The position numbers and the translations under genes were made by a program. This document shows positions 35,394 through 47,110 of a stretch of DNA of 64,000 nucleotides, piece after piece (position 1 is the first letter of the stretch; every line of letters starts with the position of its first letter). The DNA is from Symsagittifera roscoffensis (lineage: Eukaryota > Xenacoelomorpha > Acoela > Convolutidae). The notes beneath the pieces were generated by a model. The model did no database searches. It saw only the letters and a program-made list of their open reading frames with translations, and was not told the DNA's origin. The DNA lies in contig NC_087065.1 of NCBI RefSeq assembly GCF_963678635.1, positions 66,557,374 through 66,621,373 on the forward strand. Reading direction: 5' to 3'.

Positions 35394-36120
35394 TATCTGT
35401 TTACAGTTTCTAAACAACATAATCCTACTTCTTAGGCTTCTTTTATTACATCAAAAGTACTAACCTACACTGCATCCTCCGTAACTACGATCCCGTCAGA
35501 CAAACGCACATCTTTTGCCCCCTCACTAATAAGTACCCATTGAAGATTCCCACCCAATTTTTAAACTGCATAAATGTATACAACCTGTTGAAATACGACT
35601 GTTAGAAAATATCAACGGCACAAAATTTAGCAACAATTGTTATAAAATAAATCAAAACACTGAGCACGACTTAACTGTATCAGGAGAAAAAAAATATCAT
35701 CAAGGCACTTTAACATTAAAATAATAAGCCAAATTATACGCATTAGGAAAATAATCTGCAAGTTAGCAATGCATATAATGCAGTCAACTACTACGATCAC
35801 ATACTATCTATAATAATTAATTTTGTTAATGAAGTTTTCTCCGACCCCGAGAAAAATAATTTTGTTAAATACTCATTACTTTTGAAAATTTATAAGACAG
35901 TAAAAGATTTTTTAAAAGATAGTACAAAAAAACAGAAACAAAACTCTAAAAATTTCGGGAAATAAAATTTTGAGAAAAATATAAATCAAAGCATCTATGT
36001 TGTAAAAATGTCATACAATGAAAGAAAATAACAAACGAGGTGTAAATTTAAATTCAAACTAGCCTTTTGTGTGTTCCTAGACCTGTAAACTCTCCAACTC
36101 GCCCCTTTAATTACCAACTT
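35394..36120. other. Env-adjacent remnant and AT-rich DNA
   Basis: Contains the NGTKFSNNCYK fragment (about 35620-35650), a counterpart of 14451-14726 with extra stops, then AT-rich sequence leading to a CT tract. No gene is supported. Confidence 0.4.
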
Positions 36121-36142
36121 TTCACTAATTCTCTCTCTCTTT

Positions 36143-36175
<33 letters not shown>
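36121..36175. repeat. CT microsatellite
   Basis: CT tract preceding a diverged LTR-like start at about 36290. Confidence 0.9.
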
Positions 36176-36178
<3 letters not shown>

Positions 36179-36289
36179 TACTTTGAACAAAACTCGCTGG
36201 TAAATAATAATGAATAATTATTTTCAAATTTGGCTAACTAACTGACAAGAAATGTAAGCATCTTCTACGCATTTCAACTTTTCCCTTAC

Positions 36290-37030
36290 CCCAGTTGGAA
36301 TAAAGAATAACGCTTAGATGATCAACGCAGCTTACTAGCTCCACCGCATTGATAAGTTTCACAGAAAATTCCAGCTATACCCAAACCAGATTTAAACTGG
36401 ATAAAACATTCTTTTGAAACTCACATTAACTTTTATCGAGACCACATGAAATCTTAAAAGTCACTACTAAATGTAGACAAACCTTTTCAACAAAAAACAA
36501 CAAAAAAATGAATAAAAGACAAAACACCTGCTACAGAAAAAGAAAATTTTATGAACAAGTAAAGACTCTTTACTCAAGAGACGCTCACACGTATATTCCA
36601 ACTAGCCTTACACACCAGTGATGGACGTCTTGATCATGCTTTATAGCTGGTCCCACCCATCAGGCTAGAAACACGCTTAGACCCAACCCACTCTATTTTT
36701 ACCAAGAGTAGCTATAGTGTGCGCAATTCTTCAATATAACCAAACTAAGTAAAACGCTTTTTAGAAAACAACTTTTAAAGATCATAACTGAAACTGAATC
36801 TGAAAAGTTTAGATATATCTAATTTAAGCACTTCACAGCGCAAAAAGAACAAGCAGAAAAAGGGAGACGAAAAATCCACTATATTCCGAATATTGAATGC
36901 CAAATCTAATGGTATTGCTTGCCGCAGTCCATTTCTCGCCTGATATAAAGTATGGAGCTAAAATTGCGGCAAAGTTGTCTATTGAAAAAGAACAATGGCC
37001 GACTCGGTACTGAACTCTGGTGCTTCACTC
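36290..37030 (+). repeat. Diverged LTR-like repeat, 5' part, copy 2 only
   Basis: Begins ACCCCAGTTGGAATAAAG, is collinear with 37708 onward but more diverged, and stops before the hairpin region. It is deleted from copy 1 at about 14950. Confidence 0.5.
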
Positions 37031-37542
37031 AGAGAAGTCAACACCTGTCTCGCTACTCGATGAATGCAAACGAGTAAATGATAATGCACCTAGTGTCGCT
37101 CTAATTTACAAAATCGACATTTAAATAACACATCTCACACAATATCTCCTTCTTCAATACGATCTTTTGGATTCACAACCATCTCTCAACTCATGACATA
37201 ATTTCGCTCACCCAGTGAACCCATACTCTTCTCAAAGAAATTTAAAATACCCCACCATCATTCACACGAAAAACTCTGAATTGAAAAAATGTCCATGCAC
37301 AATTTTTATCAAAAATGCTAGCAATTTTCATCAATAAGGCTAAGCAATTGCAGTGATTTCTATCGAAAAAAAAATAAAAGAAAAAAGTAAATAATAGTAG
37401 ATTTGTAGTAAAGATGTCATACACTGTAAAAAAATTGACGAACTTTTTTTTAAAATATACATAAGGCTAGACTTTTGTTTTTTTGTCCCTAGATTTGAAA
37501 GTTCTTCAATTCGCCCCTTCAATAGCACATTTTTCACAAACC

Positions 37543-37566
37543 ATCTCTCTCTCTCTCTCTTTTCTC

Positions 37567-37597
<31 letters not shown>
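37543..37597. repeat. CT microsatellite
   Basis: CT tract corresponding to the one at 15466, preceding the LTR-like start at 37708. Confidence 0.9.
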
Positions 37598-37707
37598 TGA
37601 TACTCTGAGCAAGTTTCGCATGTAGAAACAAGTGAATGAATATATTCAAGTTTGGCTAAATAACTGATAACAATTTTAAATATCTTTCACACATTTCAAA
37701 ATTCCCC

Positions 37708-39070
37708 TTAACCCGGTTGGAATAAGGAACTAAACTTAGATGACCAACGCAGCTTACTAACACCACCGCCCGAATAACTAGTACGAAAAATTCCAGCTAT
37801 ACCCGATTCCAGCTATACACAAACCAGATTAAAACGGGATAAAACATTCTTTTGTGAGACCACATGAAAGCTTAATATTCAAAACTAACTGAAGACAATC
37901 CTTTTTAACAAAAAGACACATCCAAAGAAATAAAAGACAAAACACCTGCTACAAAAGGAAGAAAAGTTTATAAAAAAGTAAAGACTCTACTCATGAGACG
38001 CTCTCAAGAATATTCCAACTACAATCACACACCAGTGATTGACGTCTTGATCATGCTGTATAGCTGGTCCCAACCATTGCGCTAGAACTACGTTCAGACC
38101 CAACCCACTAAAATTTTACCAAGATGAGCTATAATGTGAGCAATTCTTCAAAATAACCGAATTAAGTAAAAAACTTTTTCGAAAAAAAACTTTTTTAGAT
38201 AAAAAATGAACCTTGATTTTGAAAAGTGTAGATATTTCTATTTTAATGATTTCACAGGGCAAAAAGAACGAACAGAAAAAGGGAGATGAAAACTCGACTA
38301 AATACCCTATAGTGATTGGCAAATCTAATGTAATTGCTTGCACTAGTCACATTTCTCGCATGATATAAAGTATGGAGCCAGAATCGCAGCAAAGCTGTCC
38401 AAAGAAAAGAAATAATGGCTGACTCAGAATTGAACCCGTACGTGCGGAACCTTGTCACTGGGTGCTTCACTCACAGAAATCAACCCTTGTCTCGCTACTC
38501 GATTAATGCGAACGAGTAGTTGTAATGCACGTAGTCTCGATCTAAAATCAACCCTTCAATAACACATATCTGCAACTTCTATAAGATCTTCTGGATTCAC
38601 AAGCATCACTCAAATCTCATGACATAAATTCGATCACCCAGTGAACCCATACTCTCTTCAAAGAAGTTAAAAGATACCCATCCATCGTTCGCAAGAAAAA
38701 CTCTGACTTGAAAAATTTCTGAGCCCCGGATGGCTCGAACCAGTTCAAAAAAAGTATTTAAGTATTTATTATATACCTTAAATTTTTTCACTGTAAGTAT
38801 TTAGAACTAATCAATCATGACCCATCACTAAAACTTTAGCAAATTGAAAAGCTGAAATTTTTCGTAGTTTCAGCCAGAGTAAAAATCCTTCAACTTATAG
38901 AATCATCTCAACTTGTCTCCTTCTCTCCTCTAAACTCGCAAGAAAATAGTAAACACAAGATCTTTTGAGACTAGGAAATATGAGATTAAGATTATGACCG
39001 GTATTAGACTAGGAAGTTGCACGAATCTATCCGGCCCAAAATAAGAAAGCGTGACGAACAGACGGTGTAT
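37708..39070 (+). repeat. Diverged LTR-like repeat L3, copy 2
   Basis: Partner of 16228-17610. It carries the diverged hairpin at 38851-38874 and the conserved 3' block (TATCCGGCCCAAAATAAGAA). It lacks the 210-bp leader fragment found after L3 in copy 1. Confidence 0.55.
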
Positions 39071-39454
39071 CTCATTCAAAATTTTTCAAAGACTTTGCAA
39101 CCCCGGACCTACAAATTTTAGTTTGAGTCAGAGGTAACTCATAATTTTTTAGTTTGAGGGAGTTTATTGCAAAGTTTTTTTTAAAAGAAAAAACTGTCTA
39201 TTTTTGTATGTGGCCAAACTAATTTATAAGCTTTTCGAGACGCAGATATCTGGAACAAATTCGAGGAAATTTGTTCTTTTTTTCTCTCAAATTTTCTGTC
39301 TTGAGAAACTTTATAAGTATGGTGAATCAAAACGAGATGTCAAGGAACTTTTTGGTTGATGAGATTAAAATTTGAAATAAGGGTGCCTATGTCTTTTTCT
39401 CTTTTAAAAAATTGATGAAGAACAAAACTAAATTTAACCACTATTGTTTTTCAG

Positions 39455-39673
39455 AACTTCAAGCTGAACCCCGAGTAGGCGAGTACTATGTGATAGTATA
39501 TGTAGTTATTGCTGGCATGGAGGAAATGCGCCAATTCTTCGATACTGATACTCTGGATGCAAGCCTCAATAAGAACTTGAAAATTTTCTTCAACTCCGGA
39601 TGGAATTACGTGGACTTGATAGCTATCAATACCTTCTTCATAGGAGCAGCCACGCGTTTTAACCCAAATTGGG
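39455..39673 (+). CDS. TRPM-family cation channel exon (S2-S3), copy 2
   Basis: Same exon as 18207-18425, with intact CAG acceptor (39452-39454) and G|GTGAGC donor, 219 nt, phase 1 on both sides. Differences from copy 1 are six: phenylalanine/leucine at the start, leucine to phenylalanine in RQFFD, glutamate to glycine in NSGWN, threonine-lysine to isoleucine-asparagine in AINTF, and one synonymous change. The tryptophan, asparagine and aspartate of the S3 motif are kept. It joins 39910-40068 across a 236-bp intron. It could be an alternative exon of the same gene as copy 1 or part of a second partial gene. Confidence 0.85.
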
Positions 39674-39909
39674 GTGAGCCTGATTAATCAATTTAGCCTG
39701 TTGGATCATTTTGTAGTTTTAAAGTTCAATTTTTAAATCGCCCTTTTTAAAGAATATGGATCTTTACACCAGATTATTTTTATATTATCAACTTTACTCC
39801 TACTGTAGTTCACGAGCCACTTTACTCCTACTGTAGTTCACGCGAACTTTTCTTAAAAAACTATAAAAAGCACTTTTTCAAATTTTTTGGGATTTCTGCT
39901 GTTCTGCAG

Positions 39910-40068
39910 GTCTGTTGGGCGTGGCTCATGGGTTTTACGTGTGCTCCTTGACGATGTTCATTATTCGACTTTCTAGTGCTTATCAGAAGCACGAGTATTT
40001 GGGACTGAAAGTAGTCATGATTGCCAAAATGATTCCAGACCTCATATACTTCATCTGCATAGCAATAG
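39910..40068 (+). CDS. TRPM-family cation channel exon (S4 to start of S5), copy 2
   Basis: Same exon as 18663-18821 with intact splice sites. It differs by four synonymous changes and one replacement (RLYSAY to RLSSAY at the end of S4). YLGLKVVMIAKMIPDLIYFI is unchanged. No pore exon is recognised before the window turns to unique DNA at 46870. Confidence 0.87.
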
Positions 40069-41049
40069 GTAAATTTATGATTACCCATCAAAAGTTTTCC
40101 TTGACAAATAAAAACGACATAACCATAATAGCATTTCAGGCATAATAGCATAAACATTTGAGGCTGAATATAAACAAAAGCTCACAAAATGACTCTTCAA
40201 AAAATAAAAGTAGAAAAACTACAAAATGAATTTCATGCAGACAGCTCATTCCAAAATTATTAATTCAAATTTAAAAAAAGCTCTGAGATCAAAATGTTGT
40301 TTGCCTCTACTTTTCTGCTTCCTGCTGAAACCGAGTTTGCTAAGAGTTTAGTTACGTTTTAAAATGAGAAAATGGTTTCTGGTGCAACTGCAACAAATTG
40401 TGTATTAATGGTTCAAAAGTGTTTTATCAATTTTTAAAAAATCAGCAGCAAGTACTCAATCTACAATAAACGGTGCATAAAAAAGAACAAAACTAAACAT
40501 TCTCAAATAATGTGGTCTTCACAGAAATAACTAATTCGCGCTAACTGATCTCACAAAGTTTGTTTGCACAATGTTTGCAAAATTCAACAGCGTCTTGTTT
40601 AGGAAGGGTAAATAATTCTGACTGAACTGTTTCTTGAGGTTTGCAAGCTGTTACTTGAATTTTAACAACTGTATGCTAAACAAAAAAGGTTGCTTGTATC
40701 AAAATGACGCCCTGAAAGTTCTGACTGACCTTTAATTTTCTCGGAGTAGGATACAATTTTAAAAGCAAGGAGGAAAATTTATTTAAAAAAACAAAGATCT
40801 CCCTACACGCTATTTAACAAAAAAAGTAAGTTTTAGCATTTAGTAACGTTCTAATGGGAACAAACAGTATGTTTTATTGTTCCGATTTTCGATACGGAAG
40901 TAACGGAATATTTGTGCTCGGGGTGGGTTTTTTTTTCTTCAGACAAATTTCGACTTTTTAACTAGCCATTTTTGACAGAACTTTTTTTATATTATTCGAA
41001 AGGTATTGTTCTCCTGAGCTCAAAATTGAAAAGATATTTTACCAGTGAT

Positions 41050-41535
41050 CATTTTTCGTAATGTTACGGGAGCTTAAAGATTGGCATTTTGGCCAATTTG
41101 GGACAATCAACGCGCGATAAACTTCGCGCTATTAACGCGTAAGCCGAGAGTTAATCCGTGTTAGAAGTCGTTCCAAGTTGGTTGAAAATAGCTTATTTGC
41201 CATATTTAGTTTGTTACAGGGAGCAAGATCTATCATTTTGTACTTTATATGGCGCGTGGGGGGATAATTTTCACAAAAAATTTCAAATTTTAGGAAAAAA
41301 TTTTATCATTTTGTTTTATTTCATTTAATTTTTCCATGTTATTACTGCTCCATAGACCTTAAGAGGCAGTCGGAACATTCAGGGTCTCGCCCTGATACGA
41401 GCAGTCTTGTTTCAATTAGGAACTATTTCTAAGCTGAATTAAATTTCCGCTTACGAGTTATCAGCACGAATTAGCTCGCGTGTTAACTGTCCCAAATTAG
41501 CCAAAATGAAAATCCTTAATCCCCATGGTGTTACA
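41050..41535. mobile_element. MITE-like element with diverged terminal inverted repeats, copy 2
   Basis: Partner of 19800-20285. The inner palindrome GCGCGA-6-TCGCGC is kept although its spacer has changed. Confidence 0.5.
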
Positions 41536-41879
41536 ATATTTATCGGGAGAAAAACAAATCACCCGGAGTGCAATTATCTTGTCACTTTTCCAAAATTTGG
41601 AACGTTGAGCTATGCAATTTCGATCAATGCGGGCTACTGCACAATCCGGTCTCAACAGAATTATACTCATTCAAAACGTATTCTTAGAACAACATTTTTC
41701 CAATACAAACACAATCAAAGCGTTCTATTTATAAATCAAATGAAGTTGACATTTTCGAATTGTAAATTGAGTCCAAAAAATTGGTTGAGCCAAAACTTTT
41801 TTTAAATCAATCAAGTATTAAAACATTTCTAGGGACTTGATCATAATAATTGGCGAACATAAAAACGGCAAAATATGCT

Positions 41880-42110
41880 GCAAAGTTTTCAAATCGTCAA
41901 TGACCACGGGAAATTGAAACAAACTTTTTATTTCAAGAGTTTCTTTTCAAAAGAAACAAAGTACTGCTTGAACTATTTCTTTTTAGTTAAACTTTTGAAC
42001 CATTTCTCAAATTGACTTTCAACTGTTTTTGTTTTGGGTCCTTCGGCCATGACTTTTTTGCCCATTCGGTCCTTCACCCATGAGAATAGCATCGCTATTC
42101 TATGCTATTG
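41880..42110. mobile_element. Single arm of fold-back element family, copy 2
   Basis: Partner of 20640-20850. Confidence 0.5.
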
Positions 42111-45100
42111 ACTCATTTCGCTGGCATGAACGAATTTCGAACTCGATTGAGCGGCGTATTAAATGATGGTGGAAACAGTCTAGGGCAAAACCAGCCCGGC
42201 TTAACCAAAAATAACTGTTATAAGTGTTTAAAAGATAATTACACAATTTCTGCGATATTCCACAAGCACAGAAAATTGCACGATGCTCTATGATTAGTAA
42301 TCAGTTTGTATATTTAATTTCTCCAAGGGTTTCGTAGCCGAACAGAAAAGTGTTTCGTAGCCGAACCTGGTTATTCAAAGCTAGAATCACCAAAAGTTTA
42401 ACGACCTTCGCATGAACACTGCATTGAAAATGACCTGAAAATTAATGTAATACAAAAACGAAGTTCTGAAAATAGCAAACTCCTAAACTTGGCGAAAGTT
42501 CTCACAAATGCTGCTTTTTTGAATTTGAAACTTCAATTAGTCATCCATTGTCAAAGGCTTACAAAAATATGCAACAAAAAAATATTGGCTTTTGAGCGTT
42601 TCCGAAGATGAAATTTTAAAGAGAAACAGAAAAATAATCCAAATTTTAATCATCCAAGATTACGTTATAAACTAAAAGGTTTTTTATTTTTACGCAAAAA
42701 AAAGTTTTTGAAAAGCTTGATTGTTCAGCAAACATTTTGTTTTATGCTTGAAAAAAGTATAAAAAAAAAATTGGGACAATTTCGAAACTACTATAATGCC
42801 AGCAAAAAAAATTCAATGAATTTCCAATTTTGGATTTTGTATAACTAGCTTTTCTTGCAAATAAAATTGCAAAAATCTTGACACCACGCTGACTTTTATG
42901 CCGAAACAAGAAAAAATTCTTTTCAACTTTGATTGCACCATTTAAGAAAAAATTCCTTAAATTCATATCACTAGCACTCTTACGTGAATTACTTCATGGA
43001 TTAATGAGCATTTTTTGTCTATGTAGGTCACTCTGGGAATGTTACCGCTTTTGTATGTTCTTCTTGGGTATCAAAAGTAATTATGAAAGTTTTATGCTTA
43101 AACATGGATAACATTTCGATGGTCATCCAAAGATAACATATCGACTGCCAAAATTTTAGTGATTGGTTTCGAAAACATTAACACATTTGGAAACAAAAAA
43201 AAATTATTCTCTATGAATAAATTTGCCCTGATGATCAAATTCAATCGATAAAAGAACTGTTCCAGCAAATATTTTGAGAAAACTACAGCTCCACTCTATT
43301 CATAGGACTTTCATTAGCAGTTGTGTTCTGTGTAAATTGGTCCATTTTTCTGGTATAAGCTACCAAGAACTTGTAATGTATATGACGCCGAAACAATTTG
43401 ACCATTTCTCGAAACCAGACTAAGCAATTCGTTGAGTTCTAGTTTCTGTCATCTTTCCGCGGCATAGATAGTAGTCAAGCTAATCAGCTTCACAAAGATC
43501 TAACTTGAGCACATAATTTCAAACTCTTTAACTTGTTCGCGAATTTTTTTTCACAGCAAGAACAAATCTACAGCTAATTTTAATATACTCAGTAATTGAC
43601 GCCTTCAAAACAAGCTGATTCAAATTTTCGCCAGACTATGCCCTTTCAAATAGTTTCTTCTACTTTTGTCAAAATTTAAATTTGTATCTTAAATAGACGC
43701 AGAGAGAACAAAAAAAAACGTGACAAAAATTTTCGTTCACTTGCTCATTGAGAAAAAATTGCATCTTCTATGTCCCGTGACTGTAATTCTGCATTGACTC
43801 GCTTCAGCCAACATACATTTACAAATCGAATGGGCTTTCACAGTCAAGATATTTAGGAAGAAAAATGTAATAGTCACTAACAAGGAACACTAACAGGATA
43901 ATAGTTTTCACCAATTTCATTTCGTATACAACACGAAAAAAAACACCTACTGGCCCAATTATCTCGTAACTGAATACTGGAGCAGGAAAAGCCGCTAAGT
44001 AATTTGTTAAATTGATGGGCTATAGTAGCCACCGATATTATTGATTGTTTGCTTCCAGCGAAATAAAAACATATATCTAAATGTACCGTAGTTGTCCATG
44101 GACTAAGGTTTCACGCGACCAGATAGTTTCATTTGGTCGTGGGTTTGCACATCTTTATTTGAGAAGTTGACTCGAAAACATTGCTCGGATAATCTATGAC
44201 AAAATCCTGATTGTGTTTGAGAAAGAGAAGTTTTTATGAAGGGGACTGGGTCGACATTACTCTTCCTCAAAAATTCCGTCCAAATGGTATGGTTAGATGG
44301 TGTTTTGTCTTAATAAATTTACCACACTGTCTTCTGTGGGTCAATCTTGTTTCAACTTATTTCACTATAAAGTTGTATTGGTAAGCATTCAATGTACATC
44401 ATATATTACTGCTGTGAGATAGGTTATAAATACAGTTCTTCCTGTATCTATCTTAATTTTCGGTTGGTGATATGGGATTTATGGTTTCAAGTCTAATGAA
44501 TCAACCCACAAGATCGATAAACACTAAATTAAATATTTTTGAATTTATTTGATTTTATTTTTTAGTATAAAATTAACATCTTACAAAAGAATTGATAAAA
44601 TTGTTTAGCTTGAACAAACGATTCCGTTTTTTTGTGAAAGTAAAGTCAAATCTTGATGATGCTAATTAGTTAGTGCTGGTTCCTCTGAACCCGATGAACC
44701 CGAATCTAGCAGTTCGATTAGCTTTTGGATTTACAGTGAGACCTGGCAAGAAATTTTGATTTTGGTTATGAACACAAGTAAAAAAAATTCGATACTGCAT
44801 GTTGTCAATGCTGGATCGAATCAATCAAAAAGTTGCTAAACACTGAATGAATTATTGCATTTGGAAACCAATGAATTGAAATCCCTCTTTGATTCCAATC
44901 CTTTGACCATGAACAAAGGTTTTTCTTCGTCTGAAATCAATTGAGGTTAAACAAGCAGTTAAAAATGGCCTGAAAAAAGTTTTTATTTTTATATGCTCTT
45001 TTTATTTGAAAGTTGATCTTGGGGTTCACCAAAGAAGCATCATCCATCAGAATCAATTAACAGCAACTTAACGAACATTCTTGACTTTTGCGGTGCTCGT

Positions 45101-45380
45101 GTGGAGAAAAATTGCCTTCAGTGCCTTTTACGGACTCGATCCATTCAAATTCAAATTACACTAACTACTGAAGCAATCATTGAACGTTTTAACAAGCTAC
45201 AGAATTTTCGTAGGTCATTATTTGGCTCTGAGTGGTTCTGGTTGCTGAGAAATTGATTCAAATACTTTTTTGCTAATTTTAATAACTAGAACAAATTTTC
45301 AATAATTTTAGCGATGAGTGTTTCTACCTAAAAGAAAACAAATTGGAATAAAAATGTCTTATAACAAGCAAAAAGCATAG
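42111..45380. other. No gene recognised; probable intron or intergenic DNA, copy 2
   Basis: Counterpart of 20851-24090, AT-rich with small indels. Nothing further seen. Confidence 0.5.
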
Positions 45381-45382
45381 TT

Positions 45383-46431
45383 TCATGATTTTGGCATTAA
45401 GGCTGAAAGAAAATTGGGATGCAAGTATAACCTGGGCGCCAAAAATACAGTAAAGTCCAAGAAAGACTTGGGCTCATTCATCAGTCTTTGCTTTCCTTCA
45501 TGAACAGAAAAATTCAAGTTTTTGTGTAGAGGCTGATTTATCGACCACCTGCTTGAGCGAAGAGTAATCAATGAGTTCTTGGCTGGTCTGAGTTTGATGT
45601 AAACAATATGATAAAAAATCTTTTTCACAATTCAATGTTGTTTTCCATGCAAAGTATTTAGGAGAAAGCCTCGAAAACGATGTTTCAACTGCTTGCATCG
45701 GTCACTAAACTCAGTACACTGCAAATTAAACTTTTTTCTCAATTTTGTTCATGAGTGTGATTTCAGCTAAAAGTCTATCAAAATGCACGTAAGGTGCTGA
45801 TGCACGCTTTTCCAAGAAAATTAATTCGATATTATTACCAGCGCAGAATCAAACTTTAGTTTCATTGAATTGGTGCAGTTGGTCAATTCAGATTGAATAA
45901 AGCCATTTAAAGCGTCGTGAATTTATGTCAGAACAAAATCCATGTTTTAGTGAATTTGATAACATTTCAGACTGATTCCATGCCTATGGTTTGATACAAA
46001 GTCCAGAGCTCGCAAAATTTTATAGCAACTTTTTTGTTAGGAGTTGTAAATACAGCATTATCTGCAGTGGGTAATCTAATTTAGTTAACAAGGATCCCTT
46101 TGTGCTAATAGTTTGATAATAAAAAGATATCTGATTTGTATCGATTTGTATCCGCGAAATATTCATCAGTGTCCATTGCACTTATCATTTGAAGTACTAT
46201 TTTTTGCCAAAAAACTTTATCTTGTTTCGCGTTTTGTAGAACAGTTGTGGCTAGAAATGTGTTGGTAAATTTGCAAGGTTTTTGCATAGTAGTGTATCTT
46301 CGATAATCATTAAAAAAACCTGGCAACTTTACAAAAAAGACGAATTTCTCCAGATGCAGCCTAAATCCGCTAATGATCACTGGCAGCTGCAGCAGACTCC
46401 CTGCACTATTAATCGTTTTTTTTTTTGCCAT
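45383..46431 (-). pseudogene. Possible decayed reverse-strand coding stretch, copy 2
   Basis: Counterpart of 24094-25130. The upstream piece is open for 108 codons (46105-46431) and includes SGFRLHLEKFVFFVKLPG and TTVLQNAKQDKVFWQK; in copy 1 the frame is broken near 25005. Not recognised. Low confidence that it ever encoded a protein in this exact form. Confidence 0.25.
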
Positions 46432-46870
46432 AGTAAAAAGTCCATTTAGTCAGCTGTGTTTTTTTTAACAAGGTCAAATGCATTCGGAAAAAGAGTTCAA
46501 CGTTGGTTTTTAACCAAATATGGTGGGGTGTGTACTCTTGTGCTAACTTGAAATGCAGTTCCTTTGAAGGTCGATAAGTTTGTTTCTATCTCTTGAAACT
46601 GCAGACTCGAGCGTTGGCCATCAGATTAGTTTTTAATTAGAAGTCATTTCGCTTTCTGCTGAAAAAGTTGCTGTTCAGTTTTTAAGAATTAGAGCCTTTG
46701 GTTTTTGTTTTCATTGTTTTGGTCGTCCTATTTTTTCAAAAAAGTTGCAATTTCTGTTGAATTCAACTCCATTTTGCTTTTGATTATGTTTTTTGTGTAT
46801 TTTTCCAAGTTTTTTGGTGTTTTTTTTGGGTTGCTTCAACAATTGTTTTGGATGAAGCAAGTAATCAAAA

Positions 46871-47110
46871 ATTCAATTTTGAATGCAACCTGAACTACTA
46901 TTTTTTCAAATACGAGTTTTAGAGGTCTTCTTACCTAATGGAAAATCAGCTTTTCTGAAAGCAATAGACAGATTGACAAAAGCACTACTTCGTGTCTGTA
47001 ATGTCTTGAGAAGTGTGACATAGTTGCCTGATTATATTGATACGCATCCATTTTTGATCAGTATAGACAAAGATGCGAGCTTGTGATATGAAAGTGCTAA
47101 TAAAAAGGAA
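46871..47110. other. Unique AT-rich DNA
   Basis: Sequence to the right of the large duplication and left of the minisatellite. No gene or repeat seen. Confidence 0.5.

Larger units (their letters stand above)
25567..46870 (+). repeat. Large tandem duplication, copy 2 (about 21.3 kb)
   Basis: Second head-to-tail copy of 7071-25566. It is longer because it contains two extra Env-tail units, the 708-bp inverted-repeat insertion, an Env stretch lost in copy 1 and about 1 kb of LTR-like sequence near 36000-37030. Its right end at about 46870 runs into unique sequence. Confidence 0.9.
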
